In this document: positions 9,657 to 22,700 of the stretch, one piece after another
Layout: the number at the start of each line of letters is the position of its first letter
Numbering within the stretch: the stretch's first letter is position 1
Assembly: GCF_047495875.1 (NCBI RefSeq)
Contig: NC_092466.1
Span: forward strand, 11,156,561 to 11,220,560
DNA from: Pithys albifrons albifrons
Taxonomy: Eukaryota > Chordata > Aves > Passeriformes > Thamnophilidae
Direction: 5' to 3'
DNA length: 64,000 bases
Program-made: the position numbers and the translations under genes
Notes under the pieces: model-generated
Told to the model about the DNA's origin: nothing
Databases searched by the model: none
Seen by the model: the letters and a program-made list of their open reading frames with translations, nothing else

Positions 9657-12600
9657 ACCCTAACCCAGGAGTCGAGAGTGGAGAGAGGAGGGGGTGTGGC
9701 GGAACAGAGAGAACTAGGCCAGCCCTTTGTGGGCTGGCACCTTTCCTCTTTCGATTCCTTTTCCAAGAGGGATCTTGGTCCGCCTTCAATTCTTGGCTGA
9801 AAAATGGCAATTTCCCACCCCACTGGTGCCAAGAAAAAAGGTGGCAGCCTTGGGCTCTCAGGCGCTAATGATGCTGTACCATGACCAGTAAAAAGACACG
9901 CAAACCCTAATCCTAACACAAAAGAGAAGCCTAACCCTAACCCTAACGCTAACCCTAACCCTAACCCTAATTCTAACCGTAACTGTAAGCGTAACCCTAA
10001 CCCAAAAGTCGAGAGTGGAGAGAGGAGGGGGTGTGGCGGAACAAAGAGAACTAGGCCAGCCCTTTGTGGGCTGGCACCTTTCCTCTTTCGATTCCTTTTC
10101 CAAGAGGGATCTTGGTCCGCCTTCAATTCTTGGCTGAAAAATGGCAATTTCCCACCCCACTGGTGCCAAGGAGGGACTGAGCTTTGTGCCAAGAAAAAAG
10201 ATGGTAGCCTTGGGTTCTCAGGCGCTAATGATGCTGCGCCATGACCAGTAAAAAGGCATGCAAACCCTGAGCCTAACACAAAAGAGAAGCCTAACCCTAA
10301 CCCTAAAGCTAACCCTAAACCTAACCCTAATTCTAGGCGTAACTCGAAGCGTAACCCTAACCTAAAAGTCGAGAGTGGAGAGAGGAGGGGGTGTGGCGGA
10401 ACAGAGAGAACTAGGCCAGCCCTTTGTGGGCTGGCACCTTTCCTCTTTCGATTCCTTTTCCAAGAGGGATCTTGGTCCGCCTTCAATTCTTGGCTGAAAA
10501 ATGGCAATTTCCCACCCCACTGGTGCCAAGGAGGGACTGAGCTTTGTGCCAAGAAAAAAGGTGGCAGCCTTGGGTTCTCAGGCGCTAATGATGCTGCGCC
10601 ATGACCAGTCAAAATAAACCCAAACCCTAATCCTAACACAAAAGAGAAGCCTAACCCTAACCCTAACGCTAACCCTAACCCTAACCCTAATTCTAGGCGT
10701 AACTCTAAGCGTAACCCTAACCTAAAAGTCGAGAGTGGAGAGAGGAGGGGGTGTGGCGGAACAGAGAGAACTAGGCCAGCGCTTTGTGGGCTGGCACCTT
10801 TCCTCTTTCGATTCCTTTTCCAAGAGGGATCTTGGTCCGCCTTCAATTCTTGGCTGAAATATGGCAATTTCCCACCCCACTGGTGCCAAGAAAAAAGGTG
10901 GCAGCCTTGGGCTCTCAGGCGCTAATGATGCTGTACCATGACCAGTAAAAAGACACGCAAACCCTAATCCTAACACAAAAGAGAAGCCTAACCCTAACCC
11001 TAACGCTAACCCTAACCCTAACCCTAATTCTAAGCGTAACTGTAAGAGTAACCCTAACCCAGGAGTCGAGAGTGGAGAGAGGAGGGGGTGTTGCAGAACA
11101 AAGAGAACTAGGCCAGCCCTTTGTGGGCTGGCACCTTTCCTCTTTCGATTCCTTTTCCAAGAGGGATCTTGGTCCGCCTTCAATTCTTGGCTGAAAAATG
11201 GCAATTTCCCACCCCACTGGTGCCAAGGAGGGACTGAGCTTTGTGCCAAGAAAAAAGGTGGCAGCCTTGGGTTCTCAGGCGCTAATGATGCTGCGCCATG
11301 ACCAGTAAAAAGGCACGCAAACCCTGAGCCTAACACAAAAGAGAAGCCTAACCCTAACCCTAACGCTAACCCTAACCCTAACCCTAATTCTAGGCGTAAC
11401 TCGAAGCGTAACCCTAACCCAGGAGTCGAGAGTGGAGAGAGGAGGCGGTGTGGCGGAACAGAGAGAACTAGGCCAGCCCTTTGTGGGCTGGCACCTTTCC
11501 TCTTTCGATTCCTTTTCCAAGAGGGATCTTGGTCCGCCTTCAATTCTTGGCTGAAAAATGGCAATTTCTCACCCCACTGGTGCCAAGGAGGGACTGACCT
11601 TTGTGCCAAGAAAAAAGGTGGCAGCCTTGGGTTCTCAGGCGCTAATGATGCTGCGCCATGACCAGTTAAAATAAACCCAAACCCTAATCCTAACACAAAA
11701 GAGAAGCCTAAACCTAACCCTAACGCTAACCCTAACCCTAACCCTAATTCTAAGCGTAACTCTAAGCGTGACCCTAACCCAGGAGTCGAGAGTGGAGAGA
11801 GGAGGGGGTGTGGCGGAACAGAGAGAACTAGGCCAGCCCTTTGTGGGCTGGCACCTTTCCTCTTTTGATTCCTTTTTCAAGAGGGATCTTGGTCCGCCTT
11901 CAATTCTTGGCTGAAAAATGGCAATTTCCCTCCCACTGGTACCAAGGAGGGACTGAGCTTTGTGCCAAGAAAAAAGGTGGCAGCCTTGGGCTCTCAGGCG
12001 CTAATGATGCTGTACCATGACCAGTAAAAAGACACGCAAACCCTAATCCTAACACAAAAGAGAAGCCTAACCCTAACCCTAACGCTAACCCTAACCCTAA
12101 CCCTAATTCTAAGCGTAACTGTAAGCGTAACACTAACCCAGGAGTCGAGAGTGGAGAGAGGAGGGGGTGTGGCGGAACAAAGAGAACTAGGCTAGCCCTT
12201 TGTGGGCTGGCACCTTTCCTCTTTCGATTCCTTTTCCAAGAGGGATCTTGGTCCGCCTTCAATTCTAGGCTGAAAAATGGCAATTTCCCACCCCACTGGT
12301 GCCAAGGAGGGACTGAGCTTTGTGCCAAGAAAAAAGGTGGCAGCCTTGGGCTCTCAGGCGCTAATGATGCTGCGCCATGACCAGTAAAAAGGCACGCAAA
12401 CCCTGAGCCTAACACAAAAGAGAAGCCTAACCCTAACCCTAACGCTAACCCTAACCCTAACCCTAATTCTAAGCGTAACTCTAAGCGTAACCCTAACCTA
12501 AAAGTTGAGAGTGGAGAGAGGAGGCGGTGTGGCGGAACAGAGAGAACTAGGCCAGCCCTTTGTGGGCTGGCACCTTTCCTCTTTCGATTCCTTTTCCAAG

Positions 12601-12760
12601 AGGGATCTTGGTCCGCCTTCAATTCTTGGCTGAAAAATGGCAATTTCCCACCCCACTGGTGCCAAGGAGGGACTGAGCTTTGTGCCAAGAAAAAAGGTGG
12701 CAGCCTTGGGTTCTCAGGCGCTAATGATGCTGCGCCATGACCAGTCAAAATAAACCCAAA

Positions 12761-14430
12761 CCCTAAGCCTAACACAAAAGAGCAGCCTAACCCTAACCTA
12801 ACGCTAACCCTAACCCTAACCCTAATTCTAAGCGTAACACTAGGCGTAACCCTAACCGAGGAGTCGAGAGTGGAGAGAGGAGGGGCTCTGGCAGAATAGA
12901 GAGAAGTAGGCCAGCGCTTTGTGGGCTGGCACCTTTCCTCTTTCGATTCCTTTTCCAAGAGGGATCTTGGTCCGCCTTCAATTCTTGGCTGAAAAATGGC
13001 AATTTCCCACCCCACTGGTGCCAAGGAGGGACTGAGCTTTGTGCCAAGAAAAAAGGTGGCAGCCTTGGGTTCTCAGGCGCTAATGATGCTGCGCCATGAC
13101 CAGTTAAAATAAACCCAAACCCTAATCCTAACACAAAAGAGAAGCCTAAACCTAACCCTAACGCTAACCCTAACCCTAACCCTAATTCTAGGCGTAACTC
13201 GAAGCGTGACCCTAACCCAGGAGTCGAGAGTGGAGAGAGGAGGGGGTGTGGCGGAACAGAGAGAACTAGGGCAGCCCTTTGTGGGCTGGCACCTTTCCTC
13301 TTTCGATTCCTTTTCCAAGAGGGATCTTGGTCCGCCTTCAATTCTTGGCTGAAAAATGGCAATTTCCCACCCCACTGGTGCCAAGAAAAAAGGTGGCAGC
13401 CTTGGGCTCTCAGGCGCTAATGATGCTGTACCATGACCAGTAAAAAGACATGCAAACCCTAATCCTAACACAAAAGAGAAGCCTAAGCCTAACCCTAACC
13501 CTAACGCTAACCCTAACCCTAACCCTAATTCTAAGCGTAACTGTAAGCCTAACCCTAACCCAGGAGTCGAGAGTGGAGAGAGGAGGGGGTGTGGCGGAAC
13601 AAAGAGAACTAGGCTAGCCCTTTGTGGGCTGGCACCCTTCCTCTTTCGATTCCTTTTCCAAGAGAGATCTTGGTCCGCCTTCAATTCTTGGCTGAAAAAT
13701 GGCAATTTCCCACCCCACTTGTGCAAAGGAGGGACTGAGCTTTGTGCCAAGAAAAAAGGTGGCAGCCTTGGGCTCTCAGGCGCTAATGATGCTGCGCCAT
13801 GACCAGTAAAAAGGCACGCAAACCCTGAGCCTAACACAAAAGAGAAGCCTAACCCTAACCCTAACGCTAACCCTAACCCTAACCCTAATTCTAAGCGTAA
13901 CTCGAAGCGTGACCCTAACCCAGGAGTCGAGAGTGGAGAGAGGAGGCGGTGTGGCAGAACAGAGAGAACTAGGCCAGCCCTTTGTGGACTGGCACCTTTC
14001 CTCTTTCGATTCCTTTTCCAAGAGGGATCTTGGTCCGCCTTCAATTCTTGGCTGAAAAATGGCAATTTCCCACCCCACTGGTGCCAAGGAGGGACTGAGC
14101 TTTGTGCCAAGAAAAAAGGTGGCAGCCTTGGGTTCTCAGGCGCTAATGATGCTGCGCCATGACCAGTTAAAATAAACCCAAACCCTAATCCTAACACAAA
14201 AGAGAAGCCTAACCCTAACCCTAACGCTAACCCTAACCCTAACCCTAATTCTAAGCGTAACTCTAAGCGTGACCCTAACCCAGGAGTCGAGAGTGGAGAG
14301 AGGAGGGGGTGTGGCGGAACAGAGAGAACTAGGCCAGCCCTTTGTGGGCTGGCACCTTTCCTCTTTTGATTCCTTTTTCAAGAGGGATCTTGGTCCGCCT
14401 TCAATTCTTGGCTGAAAAATGGCAATTTCC
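12761..14430 (+). repeat. Cassette B, copy 1 of 3
   Basis: The cassette is marked by a unique combination: AAAGAGCAGCC followed by a 1 bp loss in the hexamer block (CCTAACCTAACG near 12,797), a monomer with GGGGCTCTGGCAG, a monomer with ACTAGGGCAGCC, a 23 bp-deleted monomer (near 13,385), an extra hexamer (GCCTAAGCCTAA near 13,484), and a monomer with GTGGACTGG. The same series follows at +2,502 bp and then at +2,861 bp. This copy lacks the 1 bp CCCTCCCAC deletion that closes copies 2 and 3. It has private changes such as CACTAGGCG near 12,840 and GTGCAAAGG at 13,721. Confidence 0.88.
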
Positions 14431-15262
14431 CACCCCACTGGTGCCAAGGAGGGACTGAGCTTTGTGCCAAGAAAAAAGGTGGCAGCCTTGGGCTCTCAGG
14501 CGCTAATGATGCTGCGCCATGACCAGTAAAAAGGCTCGCAAACCCTGAGCCTTACACAAAAGAGAAGCCTAACCCTAACCCTAAAGCTAACCCTAACCCT
14601 AACCCTAATTCTAAGCGTAACTCTAAGCGTAACCCTAACCCAAAAGTCGAGAGTGGAGAGAGGAGGCGGTGTGGCGGAACAGAGAGAAGTAGGCCAGCCC
14701 TTTGTGGGCTGGCACCTTTCCTCTTTCGATTCCTTTTCCAAGAGGGATCTTGGTCCGCCTTCAATTCTAGGCTGAAAAATGGCAATTTCCCACCCCACTG
14801 GTGCCAAGGAGGGACTGAGCTTTGTGCCAAGAAAAAAGGTGGCAGCCTTGGGCTCTCAGGCGCTAATGATGCTGCGCCATGACCAGTAAAAAGGCACGCA
14901 AACCCTGAGCCTAACACAAAAGAGAAGCCTAACCCTAACCCTAACGCTAACCCTAACCCTAACCCTAATTCTAAGCGTAACTCTAAGCGTAACCCTAACC
15001 TAAAAGTTGAGAGTGGAGAGAGGAGGCGGTGTGGCGGAACAGAGAGAACTAGGCCAGCCCTTTGTGGGCTGGCACCTTTCCTCTTTCGATTCCTTTTCCA
15101 AGAGGGATCTTGGTCCGCCTTCAATTCTTGGCTGAAAAATGGCAATTTCCCACCCCACTGGTGCCAAGGAGGGACTGAGCTTTGTGCCAAGAAAAAAGGT
15201 GGCAGCCTTGGGCTCTCAGGCGCTAATGATGCTGCGCCGTGACCAGTAAAAAGACATGCAAA

Positions 15263-16932
15263 CCCTAAGCCTAACACAAAAGAGCAGCCTAACCCTAACC
15301 TAATGCTAACCCTAACCCTAACCCTAATTCTAAGCGTAACCCTAGGCGTAACCCTAACCCAGGAGTCGAGAGTGGAGAGAGGAGGGGCTCTGGCAGAATA
15401 GAGAGAAGTAGGCCAGCGCTTTGTGGGCTGGCACCTTTCCTCTTTCGATTCCTTTTCCAAGAGGGATCTTGGTCCGCCTTCAATTCTTGGCTGAAAAATG
15501 GCAATTTCCCACCCCACTGGTGCCAAGGAGGGACTGAGCTTTGTGCCAAGAAAAAAGGTGGCAGCCTTGGGTTCTCAGGCGCTAATGATGCTGCGCCATG
15601 ACCAGTTAAAATAAACCCAAACCCTAATCCTAACACAAAAGAGAAGCCTAAACCTAACCCTAACGCTAACCCTAACCCTAACCCTAATTCTAGGCGTAAC
15701 TCGAAGCGTGACCCTAACCCAGGAGTCGAGAGTGGAGAGAGGAGGGGGTGTGGCGGAACAGAGAGAACTAGGGCAGCCCTTTGTGGGCTGGCACCTTTCC
15801 TCTTTCGATTCCTTTTCCAAGAGGGATCTTGGTCCGCCTTCAATTCTTGGCTGAAAAATGGCAATTTCCCACCCCACTGGTGCCAAGAAAAAAGGTGGCA
15901 GCCTTGGGCTCTCAGGCGCTAATGATGCTGCGCCATGACCAGTAAAAAGACATGCAACCCCTAATCCTAACACAAAAGAGAAGCCTAAGCCTAACCCTAA
16001 CCCTAACGCTAACCCTAACCCTAACCCTAATTCTAAGCGTAACTGTAAGCCTAACCCTAACCCAGGAGTCGAGAGTGGAGAGAGGAGGGGGTGTGGCGGA
16101 ACAAAGAGAACTAGGCTAGCCCTTTGTGGGCTGGCACCTTTCCTCTTTCGATTCCTTTTCCAAGAGAGATCTTGGTCCGCCTTCAATTCTTGGCTGAAAA
16201 ATGGCAATTTCCCACCCCACTTGTGCCAAGGAGGGACTGAGCTTTGTGCCAAGAAAAAAGGTGGCAGCCTTGGGCTCTCAGGCGCTAATGATGCTGCGCC
16301 ATGACCAGTAAAAAGGCACGCAAACCCTGAGCCTAACACAAAAGAGAAGCCTAACCCTAACCCTAACGCTAACCCTAACCCTAACCCTAATTCTAAGCGT
16401 AACTCGAAGCGTGACCCTAACCCAGGAGTCGAGAGTGGAGAGAGGAGGCGGTGTGGCAGAACAGAGAGAACTAGGCCAGCCCTTTGTGGACTGGCACCTT
16501 TCCTCTTTCGATTCCTTTTCCAAGAGGGATCTTGGTCCGCCTTCAATTCTTGGCTGAAAAATGGCAATTTCCCACCCCACTGGTGCCAAGGAGGGACTGA
16601 GCTTTGTGCCAAGAGAAAAGGTGGCAGCCTTGGGTTCTCAGGCGCTAATGATGCTGCGCCATGACCAGTTAAAATAAACCCAAACCCTAATCCTAACACA
16701 AAAGAGAAGCCTAACCCTAACCCTAACGCTAACCCTAACCCTAACCCTAATTCTAAGCGTAACTCTAAGCGTGACCCTAACCCAGGAGTCGAGAGTGGAG
16801 AGAGGAGGGGGTGTGGCGGAACAGAGAGAACTAGGCCAGCCCTTTGTGGGCTGGCACCTTTCCTCTTTTGATTCCTTTTTCAAGAGGGATCTTGGTCCGC
16901 CTTCAATTCTTGGCTGAAAAATGGCAATTTCC
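15263..16932 (+). repeat. Cassette B, copy 2 of 3
   Basis: This copy repeats the marker series of copy 1 at an offset of 2,502 bp (7 x 360, minus 23, plus 6, minus 1). Its hexamer block reads CTAACCTAATGC, with a CpG-type change not found in copy 1. It has GAGAAAAGG instead of GAAAAAAGG near 16,614 and ends with the CCCTCCCAC deletion near 16,932. These features are shared with copy 3, so copies 2 and 3 are closer to each other than to copy 1. Confidence 0.88.
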
Positions 16933-18123
16933 CTCCCACTGGTGCCAAGGAGGGACTGAGCTTTGTGCCAAGAAAAAAGGTGGCAGCCTTGGGCTCTCAG
17001 GCGCTAATGATGCTGTACCATGACCAGTAAAAAGACACGCAAACCCTAATCCTAATACAAAAGAGAAGCCTAACCCTTACCCTAACGCTAACGCTAACCC
17101 TAACCCTAATTCTAAGCGTAACTGTAAGCGTAACCCTAACCCAGGAGTCGAGAGTGGAGAGAGGAGGGGGTGTGGCGGAACAGAGAGAAGTAGGCCAGCG
17201 CTTTGTGGGCTGGCACCTTTCCTCTTTCGATTCCTTTTCCAAGAGGGATCTTGGTCCGCCTTCAATTCTTGGCTGAAAAATGGCAATTTCCCACCCCACT
17301 GGTGCCAAGGAGGGACTGAGCTTTGTGCCAAGAAAAAAGGTGGCAGCATTGGGCTCTCTGGCGCTAATGATGCTGCGCCATGACCAGTAAAAAGGCTCGC
17401 AAACCCTGAGCCTAACACAAAAGAGAAGCCTAACCCTAACCCTAAAGCTAACCCTAACCCTAACCCTAATTCTAAGCGTAACTCTAAGCGTAACCCTAAC
17501 CCAAAAGTCGAGAGTGGAGAGAGGAGGTGGTGTGGCGGAACAGAGAGAAGTAGGCCAGCCCTTTGTGGGCTGGCACCTTTCCTCTTTCGATTCCTTTTCC
17601 AAGAGGGATCTTGGTCCGCCTTCAATTCTTGGCTGAAAAATGGCAATTTCCCACCCCACTGGTGCCAAGGAGGGACTGAGCTTTGTGCCAAGAAAAAAGG
17701 TGGCAGCCTTGGGTTCTCAGGCGCTAATGATGCTGCGCCATGACCAGTTAAAATAAACCCAAACCCTAATCCTAACACAAAAGAGAAGCCTAACCCTAAC
17801 CCTAACGCTAACCCTAACCCTAACCCTAATTCTAAGCGTAACTCTAAGCGTAACCCTAACCTAAAAGTCGAGAGTGGAGAGAGGAGGCGGTGTGGCGGAA
17901 CAGAGAGAACTAGGCCAGCCCTTTGTGGGCTGGCACCTTTCCTCTTTCGATTCCTTTTCCAAGAGGGATCTTGGTCCGCCTTCAATTCTTGGCTGAAAAA
18001 TGGCAATTTCCCACCCCACTGGTGCCAAGGAGGGACTGAGCTTTCTGCCAAGAAAAAAGGTGGCAGCCTTGGGCTCTCAGGCGCTAATGATGCTGCGCCA
18101 TGACCAGTAAAAAGACATGCAAA

Positions 18124-19793
18124 CCCTAAGCCTAACACAAAAGAGCAGCCTAACCCTAACCTAATGCTAACCCTAACCCTAACCCTAATTCTAAGCGTAA
18201 CCCTAGGCGTAACCCTAACCCAGGAGTCGAGAGTGGAGAGAGGAGGGGCTCTGGCAGAATAGAGAGAAGTAGGCCAGCGCTTTGTGGGCTGGCACCTTTC
18301 CTCTTTCGATTCCTTTTCCAAGAGGGATCTTGGTCCGCCTTCAATTCTTGGCTGAAAAATGGCAATTTCCCACCCCACTGGTGCCAAGGAGGGACTGAGC
18401 TTTGTGCCAAGAAAAAAGGTGGCAGCCTTGGGTTCTCAGGCGCTAATGATGCTGCGCCATGACCAGTTAAAATAAACCCAAACCCTAATCCTAACACAAA
18501 AGAGAAGCCTAAACCTAACCCTAACGCTAACCCTAACCCTAACCCTAATTCTAGGCGTAACTCGAAGCGTGACCCTAACCCAGGAGTCGAGAGTGGAGAG
18601 AGGAGGGGGTGTGGCGGAACAGAGAGAACTAGGGCAGCCCTTTGTGGGCTGGCACCTTTCCTCTTTCGATTCCTTTTCCAAGAGGGATCTTGGTCCGCCT
18701 TCAATTCTTGGCTGAAAAATGGCAATTTCCCACCCCACTGGTGCCAAGAAAAAAGGTGGCAGCCTTGGGCTCTCAGGCGCTAATGATGCTGCGCCATGAC
18801 CAGTAAAAAGACATGCAACCCCTAATCCTAACACAAAAGAGAAGCCTAAGCCTAACCCTAACCCTAACGCTAACCCTAACCCTAACCCTAATTCTAAGCG
18901 TAACTGTAAGCCTAACCCTAACCCAGGAGTCGAGAGTGGAGAGAGGAGGGGGTGTGGCGGAACAAAGAGAACTAGGCTAGCCCTTTGTGGGCTGGCACCT
19001 TTCCTCTTTCGATTCCTTTTCCAAGAGAGATCTTGGTCCGCCTTCAATTCTTGGCTGAAAAATGGCAATTTCCCACCCCACTTGTGCCAAGGAGGGACTG
19101 AGCTTTGTGCCAAGAAAAAAGGTGGCAGCCTTGGGCTCTCAGGCGCTAATGATGCTGCGCCATGACCAGTAAAAAGGCACGCAAACCCTGAGCCTAACAC
19201 AAAAGAGAAGCCTAACCCTAACCCTAACGCTAACCCTAACCCTAACCCTAATTCTAAGCGTAACTCGAAGCGTGACCCTAACCCAGGAGTCGAGAGTGGA
19301 GAGAGGAGGCGGTGTGGCAGAACAGAGAGAACTAGGCCAGCCCTTTGTGGACTGGCACCTTTCCTCTTTCGATTCCTTTTCCAAGAGGGATCTTGGTCCG
19401 CCTTCAATTCTTGGCTGAAAAATGGCAATTTCCCACCCCACTGGTGCCAAGGAGGGACTGAGCTTTGTGCCAAGAGAAAAGGTGGCAGCCTTGGGTTCTC
19501 AGGCGCTAATGATGCTGCGCCATGACCAGTTAAAATAAACCCAAACCCTAATCCTAACACAAAAGAGAAGCCTAACCCTAACCCTAACGCTAACCCTAAC
19601 CCTAACCCTAATTCTAAGCGTAACTCTAAGCGTGACCCTAACCCAGGAGTCGAGAGTGGAGAGAGGAGGGGGTGTGGCGGAACAGAGAGAACTAGGCCAG
19701 CCCTTTGTGGGCTGGCACCTTTCCTCTTTTGATTCCTTTTTCAAGAGGGATCTTGGTCCGCCTTCAATTCTTGGCTGAAAAATGGCAATTTCC
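18124..19793 (+). repeat. Cassette B, copy 3 of 3
   Basis: This lies 2,861 bp from copy 2, which is 8 monomers after correction for a 23 bp loss, a 6 bp gain and two 1 bp losses. It shares CTAACCTAATGC, GCAACCCCTAATCC (near 18,816), GAGAAAAGG and the terminal CCCTCCCAC deletion with copy 2. The monomers between copies 2 and 3 (about 16,990-18,000) carry AATACAAAAG with CCCTTACCC and CGCTAACGC. That combination appears again 8,962 bp downstream near 26,013, showing that segments were exchanged over longer distances. Confidence 0.88.
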
Positions 19794-19794
19794 C

Positions 19795-22700
19795 TCCCAC
19801 TGGTGCCAAGGAGGGACTGAGCTTTGTGCCAAGAAAAAAGGTGGCAGCCTTGGGCTCTCAGGCGCTAATGATGCTGCGCCATGACCAGTAAAAAGGCTCG
19901 CAAACCCTGAGCCTAACACAAAAGAGAAGCCTAACCCTAACCCTAAAGCTAACCCTAACCCTAACCCTAATTCTAAGCGTAACTCTAAGCGTAACCCTAA
20001 CCTAAAAGTCGAGAGTGGAGAGAGGAGGCGGTGTGGCGGAACAGAGAGAAGTAGGCCAGCCCTTTGTGGGCTGGCACCTTTCCTCTTTCGATTCCTTTTC
20101 CAAGAGGGATCTTGGTCCGCCTTCAATTCTTGGCTGAAAAATGGCAATTTCCCACCCCACTGGTGCCAAGGAGGGACTGAGCTTTGTGCCAAGAAAAAAG
20201 GTGGCAGCCTTGGGTTCTCAGGCGCTAATGATGCTGCGCCATGACCAGTTAAAATAAACCCAAACCCTAATCCTAACACAAAAGAGAAGCCTAACCCTAA
20301 CCCTAACGCTAACCCTAACCCTAACCCTAATTCTAAGCGTAACTCTAAGCGTAACCCTAACCTAAAAGTCGAGAGTGGAGAGAGGAGGCGGTGTGGCGGA
20401 ACAGAGAGAACTAGGCCAGCCCTTTGTGGGCTGGCACCTTTCCTCTTTCGATTCCTTTTCCAAGAGGGATCTTGGTCCGCCTTCAATTCTTGGCTGAAAA
20501 ATGGCAATTTCTCACCTCACTGGTGCCAAGGAGGGACTGAGCTTTGTGCCAAGAAAAAAGGTGGCAGCCTTGGGCTCTCAGGCGCTAATGATGCTGCGCC
20601 ATGACCAGTAAAAAGACATGCAAACCCTAATCCTTAAACAAAAGAGAAGCCTAACCCTAACCCTAACGCTAACCCTAACCCTAACCCTAATTCTAAGCGT
20701 AACTCGAAGCGTGACTCTAACCCAGGAGTCGAGAGTGGAGAGAGGAGGGGGTGTGGCGGAACAGAGAGAAGTAGGCCAGCCCTTTGTGGGCTGGCACCTT
20801 TCCTCTTTCGATTCCTTTTCCAAGAGGGATCTTGGTCCGCCTTCAATTCTTGGCTGAAAAATGGCAATTTCCCACCCCACTGGTGCCAAGGAGGGACTGA
20901 GCTTTGTGCCAAGAAAAAAGGTGGCAGCCTTGGGCTCTCAGGCGCTAATGATGCTGCACCATGACCAGTAAAAAGGCTCGCAAACCCTGAGCCTAACACA
21001 AAAGAGAAGCCTAACCCTAACCCTAACGCTAACCCTAACCCTAACCCTAATTCTAGGCGTAACTCGAAGTGTAACCCTAACCCAGGATTCGAGAGGTGAG
21101 AGAGGAGGGGGTGTGGCGGAACAAAGAGAAGTAGGCCAGCCCTTTGTGGGCTGGCACCTTTCCTCTTTCGATTCCTTTTCCAAGAGGGATCTTGGTCCGC
21201 CTTCAATTCTTGGCTGAAAAATGGCAATTTCCCACCCCACTGGTGCCAAGGAGGGACTGAGCTTTGTGCCAAGAGAAAAGGTGGAAGCCTTGGACTCTCA
21301 GGTGCTAATGATGCTGCGCCATGACCAGTAAAAATAAACCCAAACCCTAATCCTAACACAAAAGAGAAGCCTAACCCTAACCCTAACGCTAACCCTAACC
21401 CTAACCCTAATTCTAGGCGTAACTCGAAGCGTGACCCTAACCCAGGAGTCGAGAGTGGAGAGAGGAGGGGGTGTGGCGGAACAGGGAGAACTAGGCAAGC
21501 CCTTTGTGGGCTGGCACCTTTCCTCTTTCGATTCCTTTTCCAAGAGGGATCTTGGTCCGCCTTCAATTCTTGGCTGAAAAATGGCAATTTCCCACCCCAC
21601 TGGTGCCAAGGAGGGACTGAGCTTTGTGCCAAGAAAAAAGGTGGCAGCCTTGGGCTCTCAGGCGCTAATGATGCTGCGCCATGACCAGTAAAAAGGCACG
21701 CAAACCCTGAGCCTAACACAAAAGAGAAGCCTAACCCTAACCCTAACGCTAACCCTAACCCTAACCCTAATTCTAGGCGTAACTCGAAGCGTAACCCTAA
21801 CCCAGGAGTCGAGAGTGGAGAGAGGAGGGGGTGTGGCGGAACAGAGAGAAGTAGGCCAGCGCTTTGTGGGCTGACACCTTTCCTCTTTCGATTCCTTTTC
21901 CAAGAGGGATCTTGGTCCGCCTTCAATTCTTGGCTGAAAAATGGCAATTTCCCACCCCACTGGTGCCAAGGAGGGACTGAGCTTTGTGCCAAGAAAAAAG
22001 GTGGCAGCCTTGGGTTCTCAGGCGCTAATGATGCTGTGCCATGACCAGTTAAAATAAACCCAAACCCTAATCCTAACACAAAAGAGAAGCCTAACCCTAA
22101 CCCTAACGCTAACCCTAACCCTAACCCTAATTCTAAGCGCAACTCTAAGCGTAACCCTAACCTAAAAATCGAGAGTGGAGAGAGGAGGCGGTGTGGCGGA
22201 ACAAAGAGAACTAGGCCAGCCCTTTGTGGGCTGGCACCTTTCCTCTTTCGATTCCTTTTCCAAGAGGGATCTTGGTCCGCCTTCAATTCTTGGCTGAAAA
22301 ATGGCAATTTCCCACCCCACTGGTGCCAAGGAGGGACTGAGCTTTGTGCCAAGAAAAAAGGTGGAAGCCTTGGGTTCTCAGGCGCTAATGATGCTGCGCC
22401 ATGACCAGTAAAAAGGCTCGCAAACCCTGAGCCTAACACAAAAGAGAAGCCTAAACCTAACCCTAACGCTAACCCTAACCCTAACCCTAATTCTAAGCGT
22501 AACTCTAAGCGTGACCCTAACCCAGGAGTCGAGAGTGGAGAGAGGAGGGGGTGTGGCGGAACAGAGAGAACTAGGCCAGCCCTTTGTGGGCTGGCACCTT
22601 TCCTCTTTTGATTCCTTTTTCAAGAGGGATCTTGGTCCGCCTTCAATTCTTGGCTGAAAAATGGCAATTTCCCACCCCACTGGTGCCAAGGAGGGAATGA

